The notes: generated from the sequence alone by a model not told the origin. Positions 44,150-53,301 are shown, counted from the stretch's first letter. The stretch is 64,000 nucleotides of DNA from Novosphingobium sp. (GCF_039595395.1 NZ_JBCNLP010000006.1:1741001-1805000); one strand, 5' to 3'. Program-made: numbers and translations.

Positions 44150-44540
44150 CAGTGGTCCTTGAGGATTCCGGAGATTGGCTGATGTGCGGCCCAGCAGGCC
44201 GGTTGAACCGAGGTAGGCCCGGTTTGCCGAAGCACGTCCGCCGGCGCCGCGCTGGACTGATCGCTCACCGATGAGTCGCTTTGAGAACTGCTCGAACCAG
44301 TGCCTGGTTGGACCGGGGATCTTCTATGCCGGTGATGAAGCATCAATCTATCTTGGCCTTATCGGCCTTCAGTTGCTGGAGGAGGCGAGCAAATAGCCGG
44401 CGCCGAAATCATCGATTCCGACGGCAATACCTTGGCTCTACAAGCGCGACTGCCGCGCTTGCAAGATTAGCAAATGCACCGAGATATCCGCAGTGATCTC
44501 GATTTCCAGGCAGGCGGGCGGCACCTCGTAGTACCGGTCC
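44150..44540 (-). pseudogene. EAL-domain cyclic-di-GMP phosphodiesterase remnant
   Basis: In three shifted frames on the minus strand, fragments of one EAL domain appear in the right order: PPACLEIEIT, then GIAVGIDDFGAGY, then LLQQLKADKAKID and FITGIEDPRSNQALVRAVLK, then ADVLRQTG. These match the region from the conserved ELTE-like strand to the DDFGTGYSSL and KIDRSF motifs of EAL domains. At least one in-frame stop and two frameshifts break it. The remaining flanks (43968-44149 and 44541-44694) hold nothing recognisable. Not functional. Confidence 0.75.
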
Positions 44541-44694
44541 ATACCTACAAAGGCCGCTAGTAAGGCCGCCGCTTCAGCGGCCGCAAAGGCCTCTCTGATT
44601 CCCCACTCACATCATTAAAATCCGCCAAAATGAATGATGCTCACCGGTAGGCCTGGAGGTAACAGGGAGCCGCCCCCTTCCTTTGGGTCTGACC

Positions 44695-45813
44695 TCAATG
44701 GTGCGAGAGCAAACTGAGGATAAGCGTCTCCACGCGCTCTGCAGCAATGGCGCGGATCACCTGAGCCTGCTGCTCGCCCGAGCCGGGTTGATAGCCCGGG
44801 CGCCAGGAGAGCATGTCACCGTAACCAGGTCCGAACTGACTGTTGAAGTCGATGAACAGCGTTTCCTTCTCAGTCACCAGTCCGGGGTCGAGCCAGGCGG
44901 CAGCCGCAATCTCATCCCACAGGGGAAAGCCGGGCTGCATCTGACCAAAAACGGGGCCTAGAGCAGGCCGGGCCGCTTTCGACAGTCTGGCCAACAGGTC
45001 GGGGGAAAGCTGGGTAGCCGTGGAGGGATCGACAGGAACGGCCGTGATCGCCCTCCAAGGGCCGCGCGCGACGATGCTGGCCGCCTCGGGATCGAAACGG
45101 ATATTGAATTCGCGGCGCGGGGAATTGGCATATTCGCGCGCAAAATCGGCGGCAGAGCGAGTGCTGAGCAACTGACGCGGGTTCAGGCTGCCGCCCATGA
45201 ACACCAGTTCCTTGGCCAGCCTGGCAAATTGCGGGTCCAGCCGCTGGGCCAGCGCCAGATTCGTCAGAGGGCCGCATGCGATGATCGTGACCTGCCCCGG
45301 ATATTTGTGCACCATGCGAATGAGGAAATTGGCCGCGACCTCATCCAGCGGTTTGGTCCTGGGGTTTCCTTCCGGCAGATCGACGGGATCATCAGGGCCA
45401 TGATAGGCTGGCGCGGCCTGCACGGTGGGCTCGACCCACTGTTTCATCCACGCCCCCTTCCAGGTCAACTTGCCATACAGCGCTTCCCACCGGGTCGTCA
45501 GCACTTCGGAGTTGAGCAGGGGATCGGTCGCGCCCTGCACAACCGGGACATCGCTTCGTCCCATCAACTCCAGTCCGCGCAGGTCCTTGGCGGTCACCCG
45601 ATTGGCCCAGATGTCGCCGGACACGGAGGTGAGGCCAAGCACTTCGACGTCCTTGGCTCCCAGCAGCATCATCTGCAACAGGCCAAAGCCATCGTCATCG
45701 ATGATGACCCTGCGCCTTGCCTCATCCGCCTGAGCGGGCAGGCCAAGGCAAGTAGCGACCAGAGCCAGCAGCCACGCCGTCAGGGAGGCGCGAGTGAACA
45801 TCCGAAATATCAT
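44695..45813 (-). CDS. Nucleoside hydrolase-like exported protein with degenerate Ca site
   Basis: The 372-residue protein has a Sec signal peptide (about 1-30) and the inosine-uridine nucleoside hydrolase fold: VTIIACGPLTNLALAQRLDP, FMGGSLNPRQLL, EFNIRFDPEAASIVARGPWR and WDEIAAAAWLDP. The N-terminal metal motif DTDxGxDD, which holds the catalytic calcium, is changed to IDDDGFGLLQMM, so two or more Asp ligands are lost. It may be inactive or altered in function. It is the last gene of the operon, 11 bases after the intact paralogue. Confidence 0.85.
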   Translation of the reverse strand: MIFRMFTRASLTAWLLALVATCLGLPAQADEARRRVIIDDDGFGLLQMMLLGAKDVEVLGLTSVSGDIWANRVTAKDLRGLELMGRSDVPVVQGATDPLLNSEVLTTRWEALYGKLTWKGAWMKQWVEPTVQAAPAYHGPDDPVDLPEGNPRTKPLDEVAANFLIRMVHKYPGQVTIIACGPLTNLALAQRLDPQFARLAKELVFMGGSLNPRQLLSTRSAADFAREYANSPRREFNIRFDPEAASIVARGPWRAITAVPVDPSTATQLSPDLLARLSKAARPALGPVFGQMQPGFPLWDEIAAAAWLDPGLVTEKETLFIDFNSQFGPGYGDMLSWRPGYQPGSGEQQAQVIRAIAAERVETLILSLLSHH

Positions 45814-45824
45814 CTCACATTCCC

Positions 45825-46835
45825 TTACTGGTGCGGAGCATTGATGCCCGCCTCGGGCGCCAGCGCGTTGATGATCAGCTTTTGTGCCCCGTCCTCATGC
45901 AGGGCGAGGCAGGCCTGCACATTGGGCTTGCCACTGAGGGTGCGCGTATAGCCCTTGCCATCCACAGCGATACGCAAGGGCGTGGCCGGGCAAAGACCGG
46001 GGTCGATCAGCCAGGCGACGGGGATCACATCGAACAGGGTGGGCGTGATCTGCCCCCAACTGTTGTTCAGACGCCACTGATGATAAAGCAGCGTGATCGC
46101 ATCGGACTGCGCCGATCCATAGGCGAAGAGGCGATCGCGCCGCACCTCGTCGAATTTGAGCTGGGTGGAATCGAGCGGGAACATCGCCAGCGAAACGCCG
46201 CTGGCCAGCACGGCGGAGAGCGCGGCGGGCGCGACGGCAATATTATATTCCGCATCGGGCACCGGATTGGGAATCACGCTGCCCTTTTCATACCCCATAT
46301 GGACCGAGCCACCCATGAAGGCGATCTGCTTCAGCTTGGGCAGCACATCGGGGTAGCGCTGGATCAGCGCCTGAAGATTGCTCATAGGCGCCAGTTCGAT
46401 CAGCGTGATCTGACCCGGGTGTTGGCGGACCTGCGCGGCGATGAAGGCGATTGCATCGGGCGCGGGCGCCTTGTCCTTCGCACCTTGCGCCCAGCGGTCC
46501 TGCGTGAAAGGGGTGGAATCTGGCGTAACGACGCCTTCGCCCAGCGGGATGTCCGCGCGGCCCGCAGCCGCCAGCAGGCGGCGCAGCAGCAACACTCGCT
46601 TGTGCGTATCCCCCCAGGCCGAGGTGATGCCCAGCACCTGGAGGCGCGGGTCTGAAATGGCCAGCCCAACGGCAAATGCATCGTCGATATCATCGCCGAT
46701 GTCCGTGTCAATGATAACGGGGATGGGTGTGACAAGGCCAGCCGGGGCAACTTGCGCCCGCGCACTTATGGCGCCCAGCACCAGCATGGCTCCGCCCAAT
46801 GCCTTAAAGACCTGTCTTCGCAGCGATACAGTCAT
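45825..46835 (-). CDS. Inosine-uridine nucleoside hydrolase, exported
   Basis: From MTVSLRRQVFKALGGAMLVL the protein has 336 residues with a leader resembling a Tat signal (RRQVFKALGG). The catalytic calcium motif DTDIGDDIDDAFA is complete near residue 43, followed by TLIELAPMSNLQALI, AFMGGSVHMGYEKG, EYNIAVAPAALSAVL and a C-terminal FDVIPVAWLIDP. It splits ribonucleosides into base and ribose in the periplasm. The start at 46835 has GGAG 6 bases upstream. It follows the TonB receptor gene by 70 bases. Confidence 0.92.
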   Translation of the reverse strand: MTVSLRRQVFKALGGAMLVLGAISARAQVAPAGLVTPIPVIIDTDIGDDIDDAFAVGLAISDPRLQVLGITSAWGDTHKRVLLLRRLLAAAGRADIPLGEGVVTPDSTPFTQDRWAQGAKDKAPAPDAIAFIAAQVRQHPGQITLIELAPMSNLQALIQRYPDVLPKLKQIAFMGGSVHMGYEKGSVIPNPVPDAEYNIAVAPAALSAVLASGVSLAMFPLDSTQLKFDEVRRDRLFAYGSAQSDAITLLYHQWRLNNSWGQITPTLFDVIPVAWLIDPGLCPATPLRIAVDGKGYTRTLSGKPNVQACLALHEDGAQKLIINALAPEAGINAPHQ

Positions 46836-46905
46836 TGTCAGCTCCAAACAGCCGCGCCACCCGGCATGGTCGGGTGGAGCGGTGCACACAGTCAGACCTT
46901 AAAAG

Positions 46906-49203
46906 TCAGAACTTGGCGGTGAACTGGCCCCCCACGATGACCGGGTCATTGATGAAGGCGGTCAGATTGTCGAAGTCGATGCCGCCGACCATGCGGATCT
47001 GGTTGAGGCAGTTACGGCAGAACACCGAGGCATCATATTTGCCATGGTTCCAGGTGTAACCCGCACGCAGGCCCAGATTGGCGAAGGACTGACCAGTGAA
47101 CTCCTTCGATTCATACAGGAAGAAGTTGATCTGGCTCCGATAGGCGAGGTCCGAATTGAAATAGACCGACTGCCCGTCGCCCACCGGCTTCCGGTAGGTC
47201 AGCGAAGGATCCACCGTCCAGCGTGGGGCTTGGGGCAGCGGATTGCCATTGATATAGGCATTGCCAGTTGCATTCACCGGATTGATAACCGTGCAGGAAG
47301 CGCAAACGCCCACCGTCAGCGTCGGATCCTCGATCTTGGTGAAATTGTAGCTGGCGGCCGTCGCAAAGGTCAGCTCGTCAGTGATATGCGCCTCGAACTC
47401 GACTTCGGCGCCATAACCGATGGTCTTTTTGGCATTAAGCAGGCGGGTAGAATTGTCGGTGCCGCCCACCGCCGTCAACTGCTGGTTGGACACATTGTAA
47501 TAGAACACATCGGCGTTCAGCTTGACGCGGCGGTCAAACAGCAGCGACTTGAAACCGATTTCACCCGAATTGTTAACCTCGGCCTTGGCCACCTGGATAC
47601 CCACGGTGGACGAGGGCGCACCAAAGCTGGGCGCGCGGAAACCATTGGCGTAGCGGGCATAGACCTTGACGTCCGGAGCCACGGTGTAAGTGGCGCTGAA
47701 ATCGCCGCTGACATTGTTGGCCGTGGCAGAGTCGAAGGTGTTGACGAAGCTCTGGTTCAGCGCGGAAATGACGTTGAAGGTCTTGTGGTCATGCGTGAAA
47801 CGCAGACCACCGCGCAGTTCCAGTCGAGGCACGGGCTTGTAATCAAGCGAGGCGAAAGCGGCGAAGGCGTTGTTGTGCTGGCGCGAGATGTTGTTGTCAG
47901 TCACCGTCACGCCAAGCTGGTCGAAATCATAGCTGGGCGCGGTGGCCTTGTCGTCGAAGTAATAGATACCGGCCAGCCAGTTGAGCGGGCCGGAATAGTT
48001 CGACTGGGCCCGCACTTCCTGAGTCAACTGCACATGGCTGCTCAGGCCGCCGCCGGTTTCCACCGCGAAAGGAATGCCGACAACCGTACCATTCGGCTTG
48101 GTCACCGTCGGGCCCATGGTGTTTTCATAGGAGGCGCCATAGCCCCCGTCGATGTCGCCCTGGGTGTAGTAGTTGAGGATCTGCTCATAACCCGTCACCG
48201 AGGTGATGGTGATCGGGCCGGTGGTCCAGTTTAGCCTGGCGCTACCGCCGATGCTGCTGAACTGCTGGGTGTTCTTGCCATCGGTGTAGATGGTGGAGGG
48301 GTTGAAGCCAGGGACCAGATTGTTGGTGCCGGGCTGGACGATGTTGGCGCGGAACAGGCGCGCCGAACCATTCAAATCACGGCCATGGAAGTTGAACAGA
48401 GCGCTGAAATCGCTGCTGGGCTTGTAGAGCACCTGGATGCGCCCGGCGAAATCGTCGTAGCCTTCAAGCTTGGTGTTGTTGATCGGATCATGCACCCAAT
48501 TGTCACGATGCTGCTCCTGCGCGGAGAGGCGCACAGCCCAGTCGTTGCCGATGGGCACGTTGAGCATGCCTATGGCATTGAGGGTGTTGTAAGTACCATC
48601 CGACAGGCTGATGCTGCCCGACGTTTCGCCCAGCACCGGTTTGGCTGACTGCACCTGCACGACACCAGCGGGCGCATTGCGGCCAAAGAGCGTGCCCTGC
48701 GGCCCGCGCAGCACTTCAACGTCGGCCACGTCGAACACCGGGAAGCCCTTGAGCGCCGGATTTTCCTGCACCACATCGTCATAGACCAGCGAGACGGGCT
48801 GGGAGGCGAAGGAGGAGAAATCGGTGTTGCCATAGCCGCGAATGTAGAAGCGAGGGAAGGTACGACCGTTGGAGGATTCGATGTTCAGGCTGGGCACGGT
48901 GTTGGCCAGGGCCCGCACGTCGCCGCCCGCGCTGAAGATCGTCTGGATCTGCGTCGGCGTGATGACCGAGGTGGCCACCGGAACATCCTGCACGTTCTCG
49001 GAGCGCCGCGTGGCAGTCACCACCAATTCGGTCACCTGACCGGAGGCATCCCTTTGCGCGCCAGGTTGGTCGGTGGCAGGCCGTGCAGCCGTGGATGCCG
49101 TCTGCGCCAACACCACCTCCGCATGGCCACCCACCGCCAGTACCGCCAGTATCGAGCCGAGGCCACTGGACATACGGCCCCGAATCCTTGAAAATTTCCT
49201 CAT
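46906..49203 (-). CDS. TonB-dependent receptor of the nucleoside hydrolase operon
   Basis: The 765-residue protein from MRKFSRIRGRMSSGLGS has a signal peptide, a plug with TELVVTATRRSENVQDVPVA and RFYIRGYGNTDFSSFASQPV, and a long barrel ending in FTAKF-type aromatic end (VIVGGQFTAKF). The start has AAGGGG 7 bases upstream. Because two nucleoside hydrolase genes follow in the same operon, its cargo is probably a nucleoside or nucleoside-containing molecule, an inference from context. Confidence 0.93.
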   Translation of the reverse strand: MRKFSRIRGRMSSGLGSILAVLAVGGHAEVVLAQTASTAARPATDQPGAQRDASGQVTELVVTATRRSENVQDVPVATSVITPTQIQTIFSAGGDVRALANTVPSLNIESSNGRTFPRFYIRGYGNTDFSSFASQPVSLVYDDVVQENPALKGFPVFDVADVEVLRGPQGTLFGRNAPAGVVQVQSAKPVLGETSGSISLSDGTYNTLNAIGMLNVPIGNDWAVRLSAQEQHRDNWVHDPINNTKLEGYDDFAGRIQVLYKPSSDFSALFNFHGRDLNGSARLFRANIVQPGTNNLVPGFNPSTIYTDGKNTQQFSSIGGSARLNWTTGPITITSVTGYEQILNYYTQGDIDGGYGASYENTMGPTVTKPNGTVVGIPFAVETGGGLSSHVQLTQEVRAQSNYSGPLNWLAGIYYFDDKATAPSYDFDQLGVTVTDNNISRQHNNAFAAFASLDYKPVPRLELRGGLRFTHDHKTFNVISALNQSFVNTFDSATANNVSGDFSATYTVAPDVKVYARYANGFRAPSFGAPSSTVGIQVAKAEVNNSGEIGFKSLLFDRRVKLNADVFYYNVSNQQLTAVGGTDNSTRLLNAKKTIGYGAEVEFEAHITDELTFATAASYNFTKIEDPTLTVGVCASCTVINPVNATGNAYINGNPLPQAPRWTVDPSLTYRKPVGDGQSVYFNSDLAYRSQINFFLYESKEFTGQSFANLGLRAGYTWNHGKYDASVFCRNCLNQIRMVGGIDFDNLTAFINDPVIVGGQFTAKF

Positions 49204-49317
49204 GGTATTCCCCTTGAAATGGCCAGCCCGTCGTTTGCCCACGGACCTCTTTTTTGCACTCACGCCAAGCCGCTTCCAATCCTCCCACTACCCCGGAAAG
49301 GGCGAAAAGAGTGGCGG

Positions 49318-49341
49318 GTTATCGTATACGGTTCCGATAAC
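49318..49341. promoter_or_regulatory. LacI-type operator before the nucleoside operon
   Basis: GTTATCG and CGATAAC are exact inverted arms around a 10-base spacer. The CGATAAC half is also found twice before the receptor gene at 56097, so a LacI-family protein is the likely binder. It lies about 115 bases upstream of the receptor start. Confidence 0.65.
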
Positions 49342-49670
49342 AAAACGACGGCTGATCAACGTATTATCAAATGAGGCTGTCTGTGAGCCGATGACGGTGA
49401 CACTATGGCTCAAACAGCACCCGCGACGGAAGGCGGCCTTCCCGCCGGGGCCCCGGAGGCGGCCGCCACCCCCGCCCGCCTTCTGCCCGCACATGGCCGA
49501 TTTCCGTGGCCGCCGCGTTCGCCAGGCAATGTGCTTTGCAACCACCCGTGTTTGGGGATGATGCGCTGGCCGGTTTGCGCCTGCCGCTCCTGGCGATTTT
49601 GGGTGGACGCGCCTAACTATGAGGACGATCAGACCAGCATGGAACCCAGCAGCTCACCGTCGCTTCAATC
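49342..49670. other. Intergenic region, 329 bp, no gene seen
   Basis: It separates the nucleoside operon (minus) from the LOV kinase (plus). A GGAAC with GCTTC 16 bases further (49641-49665) could be a general-stress promoter for the kinase, but it is close to the annotated start. Confidence 0.4.
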
Positions 49671-50816
49671 GTGAGAGGCCGGTTGGCGGCGACTCGCCGG
49701 AGAAAGGCCTTGAGGCAGCGTGACGATTGGCATCTGACGGAAGCTCTGGATTATGAGCACGGCCGGGGAGACCCCTTTGCCGCTGCTGTTCGAGCCACCA
49801 GAATGCCGATGGTCATTACAGATCCCGCTCAGCCCGACAACCCGATCGTGTTCTGCAACGTCGCCTTCCAGGAGCTTACCGGCTATGCCCGCGAGGAAAT
49901 CATAGGGCGCAATTGCCGCTTTCTGCAGGGCCCGGAGACCGACATTGAGGCTGTCTCGAGAGTCCGCGAGGCTGTCGCCAACGGGCATGATGTCGACGTC
50001 GATCTGCTCAACTATCGCAAGGACGGTAGCACTTTCTGGAATGCCCTGCACATGTCCCCTGTACGTGATAGGGACAGCGTTATCCGTTTTTATTTCGCTT
50101 CCCAGCTCAACGTGACGGATCGCATTCAGGCGCAAGAGATCGTCAACAACCAGAAATTGCTGGTTGAACGCGAGGTTGAACGGCGCACGGCGGATCTGCG
50201 CATGGCGCTAGACGCCAAAACGATCCTGCTCCACGAGGTTGATCATCGGGTCAAAAACAATCTCACGATGATCGGGTCGTTACTACGCCTGCAGGTTCGC
50301 ACCATCGATGATCCCGATACGGCGGCTAAGCTAGACTCCATGCTGGAGCGGGTTGACGCACTGGCCGTGGTGCATCGCCAGCTTTACCAGTCCTCGGACA
50401 TCTCTCACTTCGACGTCGGCGGTTTTGTCGTCAGCCTTGTGACCGATGTCTTGGGGTCAAGCGGGCGCACCAACATCGCGTTACACATCGACGCGCAGAC
50501 GCTCTACGTCGATGCCTCCCATGCCTCGGCCCTCGGACTTATTTTTAACGAGATCTTCACGAATGCCATCAAACACGCATTTGCTGATGGTCGCCCTGGA
50601 AAGCTATCCGTATCGGTGCAGACCAAAGATGGATGGGGCACCATCAGCATCTCGGACGATGGGCCGGGTATGCCGACATCGAAGCGCACCAAAAGCATTG
50701 GCTTAGCATTAATCACCCGTTTGGCCCGCCAGGCCAAGGCCGAGGTGATTTGGGCCAATAATGCTCCGGGCACCTGCGTAACGGTGCGAGTCCCCCTTAC
50801 AGGAGTGTCCCAGTGA
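49671..50816 (+). CDS. LOV-domain HWE/HisKA_2 histidine kinase (blue-light sensor)
   Basis: The 381-residue protein has an N-terminal LOV domain at about residues 35-150 with the flavin-adduct motif GRNCRFLQG (Cys82), followed by a helical linker and a HisKA_2 dimerisation domain (HEVDHRVKNNLTMIGSLLRL, phospho-His about 192). The ATPase part has NEIFTNAIKHAF and ISDDGPGMP. It should sense blue light through FMN and feed the general stress response. The annotated start is GTG at 49671; a later TTG at 49710 is possible. The response regulator follows with a GTGA overlap. Confidence 0.93.
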   Translation: MRGRLAATRRRKALRQRDDWHLTEALDYEHGRGDPFAAAVRATRMPMVITDPAQPDNPIVFCNVAFQELTGYAREEIIGRNCRFLQGPETDIEAVSRVREAVANGHDVDVDLLNYRKDGSTFWNALHMSPVRDRDSVIRFYFASQLNVTDRIQAQEIVNNQKLLVEREVERRTADLRMALDAKTILLHEVDHRVKNNLTMIGSLLRLQVRTIDDPDTAAKLDSMLERVDALAVVHRQLYQSSDISHFDVGGFVVSLVTDVLGSSGRTNIALHIDAQTLYVDASHASALGLIFNEIFTNAIKHAFADGRPGKLSVSVQTKDGWGTISISDDGPGMPTSKRTKSIGLALITRLARQAKAEVIWANNAPGTCVTVRVPLTGVSQ

Positions 50817-51265
50817 CAGAAGTTCTGGACGTTTTGATTGTTGAAGACGAAATGCTGCTGGCAATGGACATCGGGACGATGGTTGAGGACAGTGGCCACA
50901 ACGTCCTGGCAGAAGCAGCTTGCCTCGAAGACGTTGAAGAGCTACCCGATACGATCAAACCGCAACTGGCTTTTGTCGATCTCCATTTGGCCCACGGCTC
51001 GAGCGGGCTGGACGTCTGCCGCGTGATTCAAAAGCGATGGCCCCAAGCGCTGATCATATTCGTGACCGCCAATGTTTCGAAAATTCCGGAGGATTTCCTG
51101 GGCGCTCATGGGGTGATCGCCAAGCCGTTTTCCAATTCGGGGATCGTCAACGCGCTTCATTATTTGGCAGAGGGAGTGTTCGATCCGCCGCCCAACGTGC
51201 CACGACCCGCCAGCCTGATACCCTCCCCCCATCTGCAGCGCCGATGGGAGAAGCGTCCGATTTGA
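50813..51265 (+). CDS. Single-domain response regulator, LovR type
   Basis: The 150-residue protein is a receiver domain alone: VLIVEDEMLLAMDIGTMVED (acidic pair), the phospho-acceptor Asp in AFVDLHLAHGSSGLDV, VTANVSKIPEDF and the Lys in GVIAKPFSN. There is no output domain; a Pro-rich tail follows. It overlaps the LOV kinase gene (GTGA), so the two form a phosphotransfer pair, as in LovK-LovR. Such single receivers often act as phosphate sinks or in the PhyR stress pathway. Confidence 0.92.
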   Translation: MTEVLDVLIVEDEMLLAMDIGTMVEDSGHNVLAEAACLEDVEELPDTIKPQLAFVDLHLAHGSSGLDVCRVIQKRWPQALIIFVTANVSKIPEDFLGAHGVIAKPFSNSGIVNALHYLAEGVFDPPPNVPRPASLIPSPHLQRRWEKRPI

Positions 51266-51543
51266 AGGACACTTGAGGCGTGCTTGGATGTATCCGGGGC
51301 TCTGGCGATAAGGGAACGACACCACGCAACGGTCATGATCGATGGAGATTTACAAATCATGCCGCAATGCTGCACTTACTGTTTGCGAGGTAACGATCAT
51401 TGTCTGGGGCCGCGAACATAGCCGACCGTCACTGGCTTCAGCCGCCTGCTCAATAGCCGCTCTCCGTTCATCTCACCTGAGAAGGCCGCAGGGGAGTTCG
51501 GCGCGGTTCAGTTTTTCTTTTCGAAAACTCAAAGGAGCGGACC

Positions 51544-51765
51544 ATGCGTAAGACGCTGGTAAAAGGACAGAAGGTCAGCTGGAACAGCCATGCCGGCACA
51601 GCCCATGGCAAGGTTGTCAAAACGATCACCAGCCCGACCAGGGTTAAAAAGCATAAGGTCGCCGCTTCGCCCGACAACCCAGAGGTGATTGTCGAGACCG
51701 CGGAAGGCAAGCGCGCGGCTCACAAACCCTCGGCTCTGAGGCTCGATGGTCGGAGCGAGGCATGA
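51544..51765 (+). CDS. DUF2945 (hypervirulence-associated TUDOR-like) protein
   Basis: The 73-residue protein MRKTLVKGQKVSWNSHAGTA has the whole DUF2945 pattern: KGQKVSWNSHAGTAHGKVV, AASPDNPEVIVETAEGKRAA and HKPSALR. It is a small SH3/TUDOR-like barrel of unknown function, common in stress regulons. AAAGGAG lies 7 bases before the ATG. It stands alone after a 278-bp gap with no further gene. Confidence 0.9.
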   Translation: MRKTLVKGQKVSWNSHAGTAHGKVVKTITSPTRVKKHKVAASPDNPEVIVETAEGKRAAHKPSALRLDGRSEA

Positions 51766-51836
51766 TGCCAGACGGCACTGCCGTGAGACAACGCGTCAAT
51801 GCAGCTTATTTGGCCCTATCGAGCAGGATTTAAGCG

Positions 51837-52802
51837 ATGCCGACAATGACACCGCGTGACCCCGTTTCCTTGGCAAGTGGCCTCCCAGGATCGCATTCCA
51901 TACTTGTAACTGGCGGCACCGGTTTTATCGGCACCCGGCTCGTAGCCGCAATGTCGGCAGCCGGTCATCACGTCACCGTTCTCACCCGGGGAGGCGCGAA
52001 GGCGGACACCTCGCGCCTCCCGCGTGTTCGCATCGTCAAGGCATTGTCCGACATCGGCAATGACACCCCTGTTGATGCCATTGTCAATCTGGCAGGCGAG
52101 CCCATTTCCAACAGTCCATGGACCACTAGCAAGCGACGGCGCATCATGAACTCCCGGCTTGAGGTGACCAATCAAGTGGTAAGCTTGATCGCACGGCTTG
52201 ACCGCAAGCCCAAGGTCCTGGTCAGCGGCTCGGCCATCGGTTGGTATGGTCTGCGCGGTGACGAGGAGTTGACGGAGGCGAGCAACGGGACTCCATGCTT
52301 TTCACGCCAAGTCTGTGTGTGTTGGGAACAAGCGGCTTTGGGTGCGCAGTCTTTGGGGGTGCGCACGGTGCTGCTACGGACCGGGCTGGTGCTCGATCAC
52401 GACGGAGGCATGCTGGCGCGGCTCCTACTGCCCTTTAAGCTCGGGCTCGGGGGTACATTCGGCGACGGTCGTCATGTCATGAGCTGGATACACTGCGACG
52501 ATCTGGCGCGTTTGATCGTGCACATCATCGCCAAGCCTGATCTTTCTGGCCCCGTCAACGGCACGGCACCGCAGCCAGTGACCAACACCGTCTTCACGCA
52601 AACACTGGCCGGCGTTCTGCACCGTCCGGCGCTGCTTCCCATCCCGGCATGGCCTCTTCGGGCTATGCTCGGCGATTTTGCCCACGAACTCTTGCTTTCG
52701 GGACAGCGAGTTTTGCCCAGGGCAGCCTCGGACAGTGGCTTTGTTTTCTGGTACCCCGATTTGCGTGGTGCGCTTGATGAGATCATCAACGACAAGGGGT
52801 GA
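51837..52802 (+). CDS. TIGR01777-family NAD-dependent epimerase/dehydratase
   Basis: The 321-residue protein is an extended SDR of the TIGR01777/SDR39U1 group: the loop VTGGTGFIGTRL at about residue 24, VNLAGEPISNSPWT, SGSAIGWYG, a GLVLDHDGGMLARLLLPFKL block and MSWIHCDDLARLI. Members are often found beside general-stress genes; the substrate is not known. The catalytic Tyr/Lys of classical SDRs is not well conserved, as usual for this group. It ends before a bidirectional terminator shared with csbD. Confidence 0.92.
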   Translation: MPTMTPRDPVSLASGLPGSHSILVTGGTGFIGTRLVAAMSAAGHHVTVLTRGGAKADTSRLPRVRIVKALSDIGNDTPVDAIVNLAGEPISNSPWTTSKRRRIMNSRLEVTNQVVSLIARLDRKPKVLVSGSAIGWYGLRGDEELTEASNGTPCFSRQVCVCWEQAALGAQSLGVRTVLLRTGLVLDHDGGMLARLLLPFKLGLGGTFGDGRHVMSWIHCDDLARLIVHIIAKPDLSGPVNGTAPQPVTNTVFTQTLAGVLHRPALLPIPAWPLRAMLGDFAHELLLSGQRVLPRAASDSGFVFWYPDLRGALDEIINDKG

Positions 52803-52816
52803 CGCAGAGGCAGGCA

Positions 52817-52862
52817 CAAAAAGCCCCGGACCGCTCTTTTGCAACGATCCGGGGGCTTTTTT
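52817..52862. terminator. Bidirectional terminator between epimerase and csbD
   Basis: AAAAAGCCCCGGA and TCCGGGGGCTTTTTT-type arms form a GC stem with flanking A and T runs, which works for both convergent genes. Confidence 0.85.
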
Positions 52863-52871
52863 GGGGGTTGG

Positions 52872-53054
52872 TCAGATCTTGTCGCCCAAGGCGCCTTTGA
52901 CACTGCCCTTCACATCCTGCGCAGTTCCCTTGAGCTGCTGTGCCTTGCCTTCGGCCTCCAGCTCGGCGTTGTGCGTCGCCTCGCCATACAGTTCCTTGGC
53001 CTTGCCGGCGATCTTGTTGCCGGCCGCATCGAGCTTGTCGGTGAATTCACCCAT
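52872..53054 (-). CDS. CsbD-family stress protein
   Basis: The 60-residue protein MGEFTDKLDAAGNKIAGKAK contains the complete CsbD pattern: AGNKIAGKAKELYGEATHNA, ELEAEGKAQQLKGTAQDVKG and a closing SVKGALGDKI. It is a small hydrophilic helical protein induced by general stress; its function is unknown. A GGAAC-N17-GTTT promoter lies at 53113-53138 in the right direction, matching the sigma-EcfG type. Confidence 0.95.
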   Translation of the reverse strand: MGEFTDKLDAAGNKIAGKAKELYGEATHNAELEAEGKAQQLKGTAQDVKGSVKGALGDKI

Positions 53055-53112
53055 GATTGGCTCCTCTGAAGATAGGACACGGGGTCGTGCCGTCGTTGAT
53101 CTGATGTGGGCG

Positions 53113-53138
53113 AAACATCCGGTGGCGCCTAGTGTTCC
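53113..53138 (-). promoter_or_regulatory. EcfG-type (general stress) promoter of csbD
   Basis: On the minus strand GGAAC is followed after 17 bases by GTTT. This matches the alphaproteobacterial EcfG consensus (GGAAC, 16-17 bases, CGTT/GTT) except the first -10 base. It lies about 60 bases before the csbD start. Confidence 0.7.
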
Positions 53139-53301
53139 ATCACGGGAACGCTAGTGAGCACCGACGCCGCCGACGCCGATCTCGACACGGTGGTGTCCCA
53201 TCTTGCCAAGGCGCATGATGTCCAACACGCCACCTGAGACGTGCATAACCGGGATTGAAGCCCGCCTGTCAACGGCGATCTGATTTTAGGCCAGCGCGGT
53301 C

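Noticed and set aside
53154..53237. Short frame MSTDAADADLDTVVSHLAK before the peroxiredoxin
   Set aside because: It ends after 27 residues and matches nothing I know; it may be another decayed gene, but evidence is insufficient.
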